From positions 62,001 to 126,000 of the forward strand of contig JAGTRW010000013.1 of the NCBI GenBank assembly GCA_018262095.1: a stretch of DNA of 64,000 nucleotides, given 5' to 3'. Source of the DNA: Pseudomonadota bacterium. GTDB lineage: Bacteria; Pseudomonadota; Gammaproteobacteria; Burkholderiales; Rhodocyclaceae. The notes under the pieces were generated by a model. That model saw only the letters and a program-made list of their open reading frames with translations, searched no databases and was not told the origin of the DNA. Made by a program: the position numbers and the translations under genes. Below are positions 1 through 7,810 of this stretch, one piece after another. Numbering within the stretch: position 1 is the stretch's first letter; each line of letters starts with the position of its first letter.

Positions 1-2
1 GC

Positions 3-650
3 GGCACTTTCGATCCGGTCCACTTCGCTCACCTGCGGCTCGCCGAAGAGGCCGCCGACAGCCTTGATCTCGCGCGGGTGCGCTGGATTCCCGCCGGCCT
101 GCCGGCGTGTCGCGAGACGCCGCAGGTCGGCGCCGCGCAACGGCTTGAAATGGTGCGGCTGGCGATAGCCGGCAACCCGCGTTTCGAAGTAGACAGCGCC
201 GAAGTCGAGCAAGCGCTCGCCGACGACGCCCGCCCCAGCTATACCGTGCCGACGCTAGCACGGCTGCGCGAGACTCAGGTCTGCGGCGCGCAGCGGCCGC
301 TGGTGCTGCTGGTCGGTGCCGACGCCTTTGCCGGGCTGACGCGCTGGCATCGCTGGTCCGAGCTGTTCGACCTGGCGCACATCGCGGTGGCGCACCGGCC
401 GGGCTTTCCGGTCGATGCGACGAGCCTTCCCGAGGCCTTGGCCGCCGTCTTTCGGCAACGCTTCAGCCCGGATCCCAAGCTGCTTGCGGCGGCGCCGGCC
501 GGCGCCATCGTCAGTTTTGCGATGACCCAGTTCGACATCTCGGCAACCAAGATCCGCGCACTGCTGTCGAAACGCCGCAGCGTGCGTTATTTGATTCCGG
601 ACGCGCTGCTTGCCCATATTCAAGAGCACCACCTTTACTCGGAGAACTGA
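3..650 (+). CDS. nadD: Nicotinate-nucleotide adenylyltransferase, 5' end missing
   Basis: NadD transfers AMP from ATP to nicotinate mononucleotide to make deamido-NAD in cytosolic NAD synthesis. The reading frame is open from base 3 and begins with GTFDPVHFAH, the nucleotide-binding GxFDPxHxGH-type motif of the adenylyltransferase superfamily, so only a few N-terminal residues lie outside the window. The C-terminal ISATKIRALL segment matches the family's second ATP-binding ISST-x-(I/L)R motif. About 215 residues are visible, close to the usual length. It is followed directly by rsfS, whose ribosome binding site (GGAG near 641) lies in the last nadD codons, so the two are probably co-transcribed. 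Strong family match; only the exact start is unknown. Confidence 0.95.
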   Translation, partial: GTFDPVHFAHLRLAEEAADSLDLARVRWIPAGLPACRETPQVGAAQRLEMVRLAIAGNPRFEVDSAEVEQALADDARPSYTVPTLARLRETQVCGAQRPLVLLVGADAFAGLTRWHRWSELFDLAHIAVAHRPGFPVDATSLPEALAAVFRQRFSPDPKLLAAAPAGAIVSFAMTQFDISATKIRALLSKRRSVRYLIPDALLAHIQEHHLYSEN

Positions 651-657
651 AACGCCA

Positions 658-1026
658 ATGAAACTATCCCAGCTCGAAAAAATCGTCGTGACCGCGCTCG
701 AAGACATCAAGGGTCATGAAATCGAAGTCATCAACACCGCCAAGCTCACCCCGCTTTTTGAACGGATCGTGATTGCCTGCGGCGATTCGAACCGTCATGT
801 GCGGTCGCTCGCGCAAAATGTCCAGGACAAGGTACGCGAAGCCGGCGGGCAGGTGATCTCGACCGAAGGCGAAGAGAGCGGCGAATGGGTGCTGGTCGAT
901 CTCGGTGACATCGTCGTCCATGTCATGCAGCCGGCGATCCGCAGCTATTACAACCTCGAAGAACTGTGGAGCGGCAAGGTTCCGGCGCGCGCGCGCAAGA
1001 CGCCGGCAGCAGCACAAGAGGTTTAG
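658..1026 (+). CDS. rsfS: Ribosome silencing factor RsfS
   Basis: RsfS (Iojap/RsfA family) binds ribosomal protein uL14 and blocks joining of the 30S and 50S subunits when nutrients are scarce. The 122-residue product starts MKLSQLEKIV and carries the family core DxxxIEVIN...FERIVIACGDSNRHVRSLA, followed by GEWVLVDLGDIVVHVM and YYNLEELW near residues 80-107. The ATG at 658 has GGAG 14 bases upstream and removes a spurious 16-residue extension that would overlap nadD. It lies between nadD and rlmH in the conserved nadD-rsfS-rlmH order. The C-terminal tail (ARARKTPAAAQEV) is variable in the family. Confidence 0.95.
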   Translation: MKLSQLEKIVVTALEDIKGHEIEVINTAKLTPLFERIVIACGDSNRHVRSLAQNVQDKVREAGGQVISTEGEESGEWVLVDLGDIVVHVMQPAIRSYYNLEELWSGKVPARARKTPAAAQEV

Positions 1027-1036
1027 AGCGCTCGGC

Positions 1037-1507
1037 ATGAAACTGTGCATTCTGGCGGTCGGTCACAAGCTCCCCGAGTGGGTCGCCAAGGGCTGCGCCG
1101 AGTACCTCAAGCGCATGCCGCGCGAATTGCCGATGAGCGTCGTCGAGATCAAGCCCGAGATGCGCGGGTCGAAAACCCGCGAGCAGCTGCTGGCCGCCGA
1201 GAAAGTTCGCCTGCAGGCGGCACTGCAGGGCTTTCGTCGCATCGTCGTGCTCGACGAGCGCGGCGCCGACCTCACCACCGTGCAACTGGCGCAGCGCCTT
1301 GAGGACTGGATGCGCGAGGGCGGCGATACCGCCTTCGTGATCGGCGGCGCCGACGGCATCGACGCGGCCTTGAAGCAACAGGCCGACGAGGCTATCCGCC
1401 TGTCTAGCCTGACGCTGCCGCACGCGATGGCGCGGCTGATCCTTTGCGAGCAGCTCTATCGCGCGCATAGCGTGGTCAGCAAGCATCCTTATCATCGCGA
1501 GGGCTGA
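1037..1507 (+). CDS. rlmH: 23S rRNA (pseudouridine1915-N3)-methyltransferase RlmH
   Basis: RlmH methylates pseudouridine 1915 in helix 69 of 23S rRNA, using S-adenosylmethionine on assembled 70S ribosomes. The 156-residue product has the SPOUT-fold signatures: LDERG near residue 75, the FVIGGADG glycine-rich knot loop near residue 103, and the C-terminal LTLPHAMARLILCEQLYRA plus HPYHREG, which form the trefoil-knot SAM site. The length is that of the E. coli enzyme. The ATG at 1037 lies 10 bases after the rsfS stop, which implies co-transcription. The stop overlaps the region where maf translation must begin. Confidence 0.96.
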   Translation: MKLCILAVGHKLPEWVAKGCAEYLKRMPRELPMSVVEIKPEMRGSKTREQLLAAEKVRLQAALQGFRRIVVLDERGADLTTVQLAQRLEDWMREGGDTAFVIGGADGIDAALKQQADEAIRLSSLTLPHAMARLILCEQLYRAHSVVSKHPYHREG

Positions 1508-1509
1508 TC

Positions 1510-2133
1510 ATCACTGCCCCCTATTTTCCCCCGCGTCTTTATTTGGCGTCGCGCAGCCCGCGCCGGCGCGAATTGTTGACGCAGATCGGCATCCAGTTCG
1601 ACACCGTGCTCTTTCGCAACCACCCGCGCGAGGACAAAGAAGTCGACGAGACGCCGCACGCAGGCGAAGCGCCGCTAATTTACGTCGAGCGCGTCGCGCG
1701 CGCCAAGGCGGTGCATGGTTCGCGCATCGTCGGCTGGCGCAGGATGCAACCGCAGCCGGTGCTGGCCGCCGACACGACGCTCGAAGTCGACGGCGAAATC
1801 GTCGGCAAGCCGGTCGACGGCGAAGACGCCAAAGCGATTTTGCGCCGGCTGTCGGGACGCTCGCACCGCGTGCTTACCGCCGTGGCGGTGGCGCTTGACG
1901 GTCGCCTCGAGGCGCGGCTGTCGGTCAGCGAGGTGCGCTTTTGCGTTCTCGACGAGGCGCAGATCGCCAGCTACGTCGCCAGCGGCGAACCGATGGACAA
2001 GGCCGGCGCCTACGGCATTCAGGGGCGCGCCGCGCAGTTCATCGAGCACCTCTCCGGCAGCTATTCGGGGGTGATGGGTTTGCCGCTGTTCGAAACCGCC
2101 GAATTGTTGCGCAGTTTCGACTTCCCGGTCTAG
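1510..2133 (+). CDS. maf: Maf/YhdE-type nucleoside triphosphate pyrophosphatase
   Basis: Maf proteins hydrolyse non-canonical or pyrimidine NTPs (YhdE-type: dTTP/UTP) to the monophosphate. Visible signatures are LASRSPRRRELL at the N terminus, the VLAADTTLEVDGEIVGKP active-site segment, LSGRSHRVLTAVAV, and the C-terminal KAGAYGIQGRAAQFIEHLSGSYSGVMGLPLFET. The first conventional start is TTG at 1543, but it would remove the first beta strand (PPRLYL), which is clearly encoded in frame upstream. No ATG, GTG or TTG exists between the rlmH stop and 1543. I therefore place the start at ATC 1510, which has GAGGG about 7 bases upstream. ATC or CTG initiation is an inference. Length from 1510 is 207 residues. 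Confidence 0.9.
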   Translation: MTAPYFPPRLYLASRSPRRRELLTQIGIQFDTVLFRNHPREDKEVDETPHAGEAPLIYVERVARAKAVHGSRIVGWRRMQPQPVLAADTTLEVDGEIVGKPVDGEDAKAILRRLSGRSHRVLTAVAVALDGRLEARLSVSEVRFCVLDEAQIASYVASGEPMDKAGAYGIQGRAAQFIEHLSGSYSGVMGLPLFETAELLRSFDFPV

Positions 2134-3227
2134 GCGCTGAGGCGGCGCCGGTCCGCTCGTTCAAGGTAGGTCACCAGCAGCGCCGCGGCCTCGGCGGCGC
2201 CGTCGGCCAGCGGGGCCGGCGGCGAAGATTGTTGCCACAGCGCGGCGAGCGCGCTTTGCAGCTGGCCGCTGGTCAGTTCGTCTTTGCCGATCTCTACGCA
2301 GCGCGCGTTGAGTTTCAACCAGTCGATCAGGCAATCCTGCTCGGGCCAGTCGTCGCGGCGCAGGTAAAGCACCGGCGTGCCGTTGCACGCGGCTTCGGTG
2401 AAGGTACCGTAACCCGGCTTGGTGAGTACCGCGTCGACGCTGTGCAAGAGGTCGGTGAACGGCAGATCGAGCGCTTCAAAAGCGCTCATGTCGTCGCGCG
2501 CCAGCGGCCAGCTCTGCGGAATCAGCCAGCGCAGGCCCGCGCTGCGTGGCCAGTGCTCGGCTGCGAGGTCGGTATCGAAGCCGCCAAAAGCGACCAGCAC
2601 GATCTTGTCGTCGGCCGCGTAGCCCAGACGTTCGCGTAGCGCGATACGCCGGCCGAGCGCGGCGACCGGGGCGATCGCGCGTCGGCGCGGCAACGCTTCC
2701 ATGGCCATCGCCGGCGTCAGGCGCAGGAAACACTCGGCGCTGCGGTAGGCGGCCAGCATCTGCCGGTGGATCGGCGCAGCCCAAGCCTCGTTGCCGAAAA
2801 AGTGCGCGAAGAGGTCGGCCCAGTTGAGCGAGCACATCGATAAGGCAGGGATTCCGGCCTGCGCAGCGCCGGCCAGCGGCAGGTAGGCAACGTCGCTGAG
2901 CACCAGGTCGGGAGCGAGCGTAGCGAGCAGTGCGGCCTCGGCGGCAACCGCGTGCGCCCAGTCGGCGTGCTGCGCGCGGTAGGCGAGCGCGGTCGCTGCA
3001 TGGTCGATGCGAATGGCGTCGTGCATGACGTAGCCGAAATCGCTGCGCCCCTCGAGGTGCGTCAATTCGCCGCTGATTCGCTCGCGCAGCTTGGCCTGCG
3101 GCAGGCCGCTGCGTACGGTCAGCCGCAGCTCGGGCAGCCGGCTGAAAAGTTCGTTGAGAATCGGCGCCGTCTGCGCCAGATGCCCGAGGCCGTGCGATGA
3201 GATGTCTACGAAAAGGTGGGGAGTCAT
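2130..3227 (-). CDS. GT-B fold glycosyltransferase-like protein
   Basis: A 365-residue protein that starts MTPHLFVDISSHGLGHLAQ, resembling the N-terminal glycine-rich loop of MurG/UGT-like GT-B enzymes. The C-terminal half has SVDAVLTKPGYGTFTEAACNGTPVLYL around residues 265-290, the nucleotide-sugar binding signature seen in UDP-glycosyltransferases, and WPEQDCLIDWL after it. No signal peptide or membrane segment is obvious. The sugar donor and acceptor cannot be named. It ends 4 bases inside the maf stop region and is convergent with maf. It lies between maf and rng, which are neighbours in many proteobacteria, so it may be a later insertion. The family assignment is moderately sure; the function is unknown. 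Confidence 0.72.
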   Translation of the reverse strand: MTPHLFVDISSHGLGHLAQTAPILNELFSRLPELRLTVRSGLPQAKLRERISGELTHLEGRSDFGYVMHDAIRIDHAATALAYRAQHADWAHAVAAEAALLATLAPDLVLSDVAYLPLAGAAQAGIPALSMCSLNWADLFAHFFGNEAWAAPIHRQMLAAYRSAECFLRLTPAMAMEALPRRRAIAPVAALGRRIALRERLGYAADDKIVLVAFGGFDTDLAAEHWPRSAGLRWLIPQSWPLARDDMSAFEALDLPFTDLLHSVDAVLTKPGYGTFTEAACNGTPVLYLRRDDWPEQDCLIDWLKLNARCVEIGKDELTSGQLQSALAALWQQSSPPAPLADGAAEAAALLVTYLERADRRRLSA

Positions 3228-3248
3228 TGGGTTATGAGAGTTCGTTTA

Positions 3249-3375
3249 ACCACGGCGAACATGCCCTGAAGGAAATACCCTTGGGGTACGGCGGTCACGG
3301 CGAGAAGCGCGAGATTTTCCTGTTTCATCCAAAGGTGATTTGTCCGTAACAAGGTTTTCGCCGTGTCGCCGTGGT
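3249..3375. repeat. 127-bp inverted-repeat element, copy 1
   Basis: The ends are ACCACGGCGAAC (3249-3260) and an imperfect reverse complement, CGCCGTGTCGCCGTGGT (3359-3375). A second element with the same ends and nearly the same length lies at 37702-37829. No reading frame is evident. It fills the gap between the divergent promoter side of the glycosyltransferase-like gene and the trhP stop. It looks like a MITE-type or mobile palindromic intergenic repeat. Confidence 0.6.
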
Positions 3376-3391
3376 CAATTGCTTGTTTCTG

Positions 3392-4696
3392 CTAAACAAA
3401 GCGCGCCAGCAGCGCGCCGGGGAGTTCATTCGGCAGCGGAATCCAGACGATGTGGCCGTTGCCCGGAGCGACTTCGATCAGAGAACCATCGGCATTGACG
3501 ATGCACGTGAGGGTCACCGCGAAATTGCCCGAGGGGTGGATTACCTCGATGCGGTCGCCGACCGCGAAGCGGTTCTTGACCTCGACCTGCGCCAGATTTC
3601 GCGCCGCGTCCCAACTGATGACGTCGCCGACGTAGAGACTGCGCCCCGATTCTGAGTGGCCGCGCAGGTAGTTCTGCCGTTCGTGTTCGTGGTGGCGCTG
3701 GTAGAAGCCGTCCGTATAGCCGCGATTGGCCAGCCCCTCGAGCTCGCCGAGCAGGCTCGGGTCGAACGCGCGGTGCGCGAGCGCGTCGTCGATCGCACGG
3801 CGGTAAACCTGCGCGGTGCGCGCGACGTAATACGGCGACTTGGTGCGGCCCTCGATCTTGAGCGAATCGACGCCGATCTCGGCGAGGCGCGCGACGTGCT
3901 CGACGGCGCGCAGGTCCTTCGAGTTCATGATGTAGCTGCCGTGCTCGTCTTCCTCGATCGGCATCAGTTCGCCGGGACGCTCCTTTTCCTCGAGCAGCCA
4001 GCTTCTGGCATCAGTCTTGTCCCGGCAAGCGTGGATGTCGCCGGCAGCGTCCTGCTCGCCGGCGTGGACCTGGTAGTCCCAGCGGCACGAGTTGGTGCAG
4101 CTGCCCTGGTTCGAGTCGCGCCGGTTGAAGTAGCCCGAGAGCAGGCAGCGGCCCGAGTAGGCGACGCACAGCGCGCCATGGACGAAGACTTCGAGTTCGA
4201 TGTCGGGGCATTGCTGGCGGATCTCGGCGACCTCGTCGAGCGAGAGTTCGCGCGACAGGATGATCCGCGAGACGCCGAGCTTCTGCCAGAAGCGCACCGC
4301 AGCGAAGTTGACGGTATTGGCCTGCACCGACAGATGCACCGGCATCTCCGGCCAGGTTTCGCGAACCAGGTCGATGAGTCCCGGGTCGGCCATGATCAGC
4401 GCGTCGGGATTAAGCGCGACGACCGGCGCCATGTCGGCAAGGTAGCTGCGCACCTTGGCGTTGTGCGGCAGCACGTTGCTGACCACGTAGAGTCGACGGC
4501 CATGCGCATGCGCCTCGTCGATCGCGTTGCCCAGCGTTTCGAGTTTGCCGAATTCGTTGTTGCGAACGCGCAGGCTGTAGCGCGGCTGCCCGGCATAGAC
4601 GGCGTCGGCACCGAAGGCGAAGGCGGTGCGCATCATCGCCGGCGAACCGGCGGGCGCCAGCAGCTCGGGGCCAAGCAGGGCAGGTGCGGTGGGCAT
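3392..4696 (-). CDS. trhP: Peptidase U32 family tRNA hydroxylation protein TrhP (YegQ)
   Basis: TrhP is required for prephenate-dependent hydroxylation of uridine 34 in tRNA to 5-hydroxyuridine, the precursor of cmo5U. The 434-residue product carries the U32 signatures ELLAPAGSPAMMRTAFAFGADAVY at the N terminus, EVFVHGALCVAYSGRCLLSGYF near residue 170 and SCTNSCRWDY near residue 200. The clustered cysteines resemble the 4Fe-4S ligands known in U32 relatives such as UbiU/UbiV. The KIEGRTKSPYYVA segment near residue 285 and a C-terminal beta-barrel domain complete the long U32 form. It is divergent from rng, with about 74 bases between the two starts. Confidence 0.9.
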   Translation of the reverse strand: MPTAPALLGPELLAPAGSPAMMRTAFAFGADAVYAGQPRYSLRVRNNEFGKLETLGNAIDEAHAHGRRLYVVSNVLPHNAKVRSYLADMAPVVALNPDALIMADPGLIDLVRETWPEMPVHLSVQANTVNFAAVRFWQKLGVSRIILSRELSLDEVAEIRQQCPDIELEVFVHGALCVAYSGRCLLSGYFNRRDSNQGSCTNSCRWDYQVHAGEQDAAGDIHACRDKTDARSWLLEEKERPGELMPIEEDEHGSYIMNSKDLRAVEHVARLAEIGVDSLKIEGRTKSPYYVARTAQVYRRAIDDALAHRAFDPSLLGELEGLANRGYTDGFYQRHHEHERQNYLRGHSESGRSLYVGDVISWDAARNLAQVEVKNRFAVGDRIEVIHPSGNFAVTLTCIVNADGSLIEVAPGNGHIVWIPLPNELPGALLARFV

Positions 4697-4721
4697 GGGA
4701 GCTTAAGTGAGGGAAAGGGTA

Positions 4722-4754
4722 GAATGCGGCAACCCCGCAATTTTAACCGCATTC
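4722..4754. promoter_or_regulatory. Inverted repeat between trhP and rng
   Basis: GAATGCGG (4722-4729) is repeated inverted as CCGCATTC (4747-4754) with 17 bases between. Two TAGAAT hexamers flank it (4719-4724 and 4756-4761). It lies 17 bases before the rng ATG, in the divergent trhP/rng promoter region. It could be an operator or a 5' leader hairpin; no -35 element is convincing. Confidence 0.35.
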
Positions 4755-4770
4755 GTAGAATCGCCCTGCC

Positions 4771-6225
4771 ATGTCCGAAGATATCCTGATTAACTTTACC
4801 CCGCAGGAAACCCGCGTCGCCGTGATGTACCAAGGCGTCGCGCAGGAGCTGCACATCGAGCGCACCGCCAGCCGCGGGCTGGTCGGCAACGTCTATGTCG
4901 GGCGCATCGTTCGCATCTTGCCCGGCATGCAGTCGGCGTTCATCGACGTCGGGCTTGAGCGCACCGCCTTTCTGCACGTCGCCGACATCTGGGAGCCGCG
5001 CCGCGGCGAAGATCCGGTGCGGCCGATCGAGCGCATGCTGTTCGAGGGGCAGAGCATCGTCGTGCAGGTGATCAAGGATCCGATCGGCACCAAGGGCGCG
5101 CGCTTGTCGACGCAGATGTCGGTGGCCGGGCGGATGCTCGTCTACCTGCCGCAGGAGAAGCATATCGGCATCTCGCAGCGCATCGAGAGCGAGGTCGAAC
5201 GCGAGGCGCTGCGCGACAAAATCACGCGGCTGGTTCCGGCCGACGAGCAGGGCGGCTTCATCGTTCGCACCATGGCCGAGGGTGCCACCGAGGAAGAACT
5301 GGCCAACGACATCGAATACCTGCGCAAGATCTGGCACGACATCCAGGTGCAGTCGAAGACCGCGGCGCCGCCGGCGCTGCTCTATCAGGAGTTGTCGCTC
5401 GGCCTGCGCGTGCTGCGCGATTTCGTCAATCCCGACACCGCGAGCATCGTCATCGACTCGCGCGAGAACTTCCAGAAGCTCACTGCCTTTGCCGCCGAAT
5501 ACACGCCGACCGTCGCGCCGCTGCTCAACCATTACGTCGGCGAGCGGCCCCTCTTCGACCTGCACGGCGTCGAGGACGAGATTCAGCGCGCGCTGGCGCG
5601 CCGCGTCGAGTTGAAATCCGGCGGCTACCTGATCATCGACCAGACCGAGGCGATGACCACCGTCGACGTCAATACCGGCGGCTTCGTCGGCGTTCGCAAC
5701 TTCGACGACACCATTTTCAAGACCAACCTCGAAGCGGCGCAGACGATCGCTCGCCAGCTGCGCTTGCGCAACCTCGGCGGAATCATCATCACCGACTTCA
5801 TCGACATGGACAGCGACGAACATCGCGAAGCGGTGCTCGCCGAATTCAACAAGGCGCTGGCGCGCGACCACACGCGGCTGACGGTTAATGGCTTTACCGC
5901 GCTCGGCCTGGTTGAGATGACGCGCAAGCGAACGCGCGAATCGCTGGCCCACGTCTTGTGCGAGGAATGCCCGACCTGCGGCGGTCGCGGCGAAGTCAAG
6001 ACGGCGCGCACGGTGTGCTACGAAATCCTGCGCGAGTTGTTGCGGGAAGCCAGGCAGTTCAACGCACGCGAGTTTCGCGTGCTCGGCAGCGTGTCGGTGA
6101 TCGACATCTTCCTCGACGAGGAGTCGCAGGGGCTGGCGATGCTCTCCGATTTCATCGGCAAGCCGATCTCGGTGCAGGCCGAGCCGAGCTATTCGCAGGA
6201 GCAGTACGACATTGTTCTGATGTGA
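4771..6225 (+). CDS. rng: Ribonuclease G
   Basis: RNase G is a single-strand endoribonuclease of the RNase E/G family that matures the 5' end of 16S rRNA and degrades some mRNAs. The 484-residue product has the S1 RNA-binding domain (NVYVGRIVRILPGMQSAFIDVG, residues about 35-56), the 5'-sensor and DNase I-like catalytic region with TTVDVNTGGFVG and GGIIITDFIDMD, which supply the metal-binding aspartates, and the CPTCGGRG zinc-link. It lacks the long RNase E scaffold. The last codons, ending QYDIVLM, are immediately followed by a genomic island, and the same codons recur at 31922-31942. The present 3' end may therefore have been supplied by the integration event. Confidence 0.95.
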   Translation: MSEDILINFTPQETRVAVMYQGVAQELHIERTASRGLVGNVYVGRIVRILPGMQSAFIDVGLERTAFLHVADIWEPRRGEDPVRPIERMLFEGQSIVVQVIKDPIGTKGARLSTQMSVAGRMLVYLPQEKHIGISQRIESEVEREALRDKITRLVPADEQGGFIVRTMAEGATEEELANDIEYLRKIWHDIQVQSKTAAPPALLYQELSLGLRVLRDFVNPDTASIVIDSRENFQKLTAFAAEYTPTVAPLLNHYVGERPLFDLHGVEDEIQRALARRVELKSGGYLIIDQTEAMTTVDVNTGGFVGVRNFDDTIFKTNLEAAQTIARQLRLRNLGGIIITDFIDMDSDEHREAVLAEFNKALARDHTRLTVNGFTALGLVEMTRKRTRESLAHVLCEECPTCGGRGEVKTARTVCYEILRELLREARQFNAREFRVLGSVSVIDIFLDEESQGLAMLSDFIGKPISVQAEPSYSQEQYDIVLM

Positions 6226-6226
6226 G
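6205..6226. other. Candidate attL within the rng 3' end
   Basis: This 22-bp block includes the rng stop codon and matches 31922-31943 at 19 of 22 bases. The longest identical core is TACGACAT. The three mismatches are silent or conservative in the rng frame (I, V, M/L). It marks the left boundary of the island. Confidence 0.6.
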
Positions 6227-6242
6227 GTTTCATGGCGTCCCG

Positions 6243-6325
6243 TGACGTCTCAATCGCCACACTAAAACGACTATAAAACAAGGTGTTGTGGTGTTGTTCT
6301 GATCTTTTGGTCTCTTGACGTCTCA
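6243..6325. repeat. TGACGTCTCA direct repeat pair upstream of the integrase
   Basis: Exact 10-bp direct repeats TGACGTCTCA occur at 6243-6252 and 6316-6325, 73 bases apart, between rng and the integrase gene. The position would suit accessory-protein or recombinase binding sites next to attL. This is an inference from position only. Confidence 0.4.
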
Positions 6326-6343
6326 TCCCGTTTTGCCAGAATA

Positions 6344-6379
6344 TGGTAGCTGGAGTGGTAGCTAGAGTGGTAGCTGCTA
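6344..6379. repeat. Three 12-bp direct repeats, candidate integrase arm sites
   Basis: TGGTAGCTGGAG, TGGTAGCTAGAG and TGGTAGCTGCTA lie head to tail, 22 bases before the integrase ATG. Related units occur near the right island end (31829-31853). Regularly spaced short repeats next to both att sites resemble the arm-type sites bound by the N-terminal domain of tyrosine integrases. They may also overlap the integrase promoter and give autoregulation. Confidence 0.5.
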
Positions 6380-6401
6380 CATCGGAACAACGGGGGTGAA
6401 A

Positions 6402-7652
6402 ATGGCACGAGACAAAGGGCTGCTGACGGACCTGCAGATCAGGCACTGGATCAGGGTGGGGGAGCCGCTGGCCAAGGCCGACGGCAACGGTCTGACCTTC
6501 ACGCTTTCGGCTTCCGGGGCGGCGGGCTGGATTCTTCGCTACAGCCATGGTGGCCGGCGGCGCGAGCTGTCGATCGGCCGCTACCCGGACATCAGCCTGG
6601 CGAATGCCCGCGGAATCGCCACCATCAAGCGCGCCGAGATCATGCAAGGCGGCAACCCCGCTGCCGACAAGCAGAAAGCCAAGGCCTGCGCCGCGAAGGA
6701 CTGGACGGTGCGGGAGCTGGTCAAGGACTACCGTGCCAAGAAGCTCGTGAGTCTGGCTGATAGCACGCAGGTCAGCTACGGGCGCCACCTCAAGCGCATC
6801 GAGAACCGGCTCGGCGCGCTGACCGTACGCGAGATCGAGGCGTCGGACGTGATTGCGCTGATCGAGGCCAGTTCGTTGACCTGGGGCGAGTCCAACATGT
6901 TGCTGATCACCGCCAAGTGTCTGTTCACCCACGCCTGCGGCAAGCGTCTGGTCAACACCAATCCGTGCCATGGCATCATGCTGTCGGCGCTGCTCGGAGA
7001 GCGCCCGCCGAAACGGCGGCGGCTGATGCTGACCCGGGAAGAACTCCACCTCCTGCTTAATGCGCAGATGCGCCGACACAACGCGTTGTCCATCAGCATC
7101 CTGCTCGCTACCGCCGTGCGCAGCGCCGAACTCTATAAATCGATGTGGCAGGACGTGCACCTGGAGGAGGCGCGCTGGCACATTCCTCAAAGCAAGACCG
7201 GCCCGGCGATGGACATTCCGCTCGCGCCGGTCGTCGTCGGGTGGTTCAGGGAGTTGCACGAGCTTGCTGGCGAGTCGGCCTACGTCTTGCCGGCGAGGAC
7301 GCGGGGCCGTGCGGCGCGAAACGGAGGCGATACCTATGTCAACAAGGACAGCATCCGCGAAGCAATCGGCTACTGGCTCGATACCGAAAAGCCTGCGGTG
7401 CGCCGCTTCACGCCGCACGATCTGCGCAGCACGATGAAGTCGCACATGCGCGCGCTGGGGGTACCGAGGGACATCTCCGAGATGTGCCTGAATCACAAGC
7501 TGTCGGGCGTGGAGGGCATTTACGACCGGCATACTTACTTCGATGAGCGCAAGGCGGCGCTGGGGAAATGGGCGCAGTTTCTTGTCGCCTGCAAGGCCGG
7601 TGGCAATGTCATTCCGATCGCCGCAGCCAAGGTGAATCAGGCCGCCAGTTAA
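6402..7652 (+). CDS. P4-type tyrosine integrase (DUF4102 N-terminal arm-binding domain)
   Basis: This tyrosine recombinase is expected to integrate and excise the island at the rng 3' end. The N-terminal 90 residues have the DUF4102 pattern (GWILRYSHGGRRRELSIGRYPDISLANAR), followed by a core-binding SAM-like domain and a C-terminal catalytic domain. The catalytic residues visible are R near 239 (TAVRSAELY), HDLR near 337, a histidine in LNHKLSG and the YDRHTY tyrosine region near 374. The 416-residue length is usual. The ATG at 6402 has GGGGG about 5 bases before it and is preferred over the in-frame GTG at 6396. It reads away from rng, typical of integrases adjacent to their own attachment site. 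Confidence 0.9.
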   Translation: MARDKGLLTDLQIRHWIRVGEPLAKADGNGLTFTLSASGAAGWILRYSHGGRRRELSIGRYPDISLANARGIATIKRAEIMQGGNPAADKQKAKACAAKDWTVRELVKDYRAKKLVSLADSTQVSYGRHLKRIENRLGALTVREIEASDVIALIEASSLTWGESNMLLITAKCLFTHACGKRLVNTNPCHGIMLSALLGERPPKRRRLMLTREELHLLLNAQMRRHNALSISILLATAVRSAELYKSMWQDVHLEEARWHIPQSKTGPAMDIPLAPVVVGWFRELHELAGESAYVLPARTRGRAARNGGDTYVNKDSIREAIGYWLDTEKPAVRRFTPHDLRSTMKSHMRALGVPRDISEMCLNHKLSGVEGIYDRHTYFDERKAALGKWAQFLVACKAGGNVIPIAAAKVNQAAS

Positions 7653-7702
7653 TTAGCCAAGTGTAGGTCGCGTGTAGGCGCGGCCCCACTGCAATTGCAT
7701 AA

Positions 7703-7788
7703 AACCCCTCCCGACCTCCCCTTTTCAGGGGAGGAGAAAATCGTGAGAACACCGCTGCTCCCCCCTGACAAGGGGGGCTGGGGGGGTT
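7703..7788. repeat. 86-bp imperfect inverted repeat between the two recombinase genes
   Basis: The left arm starts AACCCCTCCCGACCTCCCC (7703-7721) and the right arm ends GGGGGGCTGGGGGGGTT (7772-7788). Each arm also holds a smaller hairpin (CTCCCC/GGGGAG on the left, CCCCCCTGACAAGGGGGG on the right). It looks like a mobile palindromic element of the MITE or REP-pair type. It sits between two convergent genes and could also act as a bidirectional terminator. Confidence 0.6.
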
Positions 7789-7810
7789 AAACGCGTTGTG
7801 CTCAGTCAGT

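Noticed and set aside
4633-5952. 439-codon frame antisense to rng and trhP start
   Set aside because: Composition typical of antisense GC-rich frames; it overlaps two well-supported genes.
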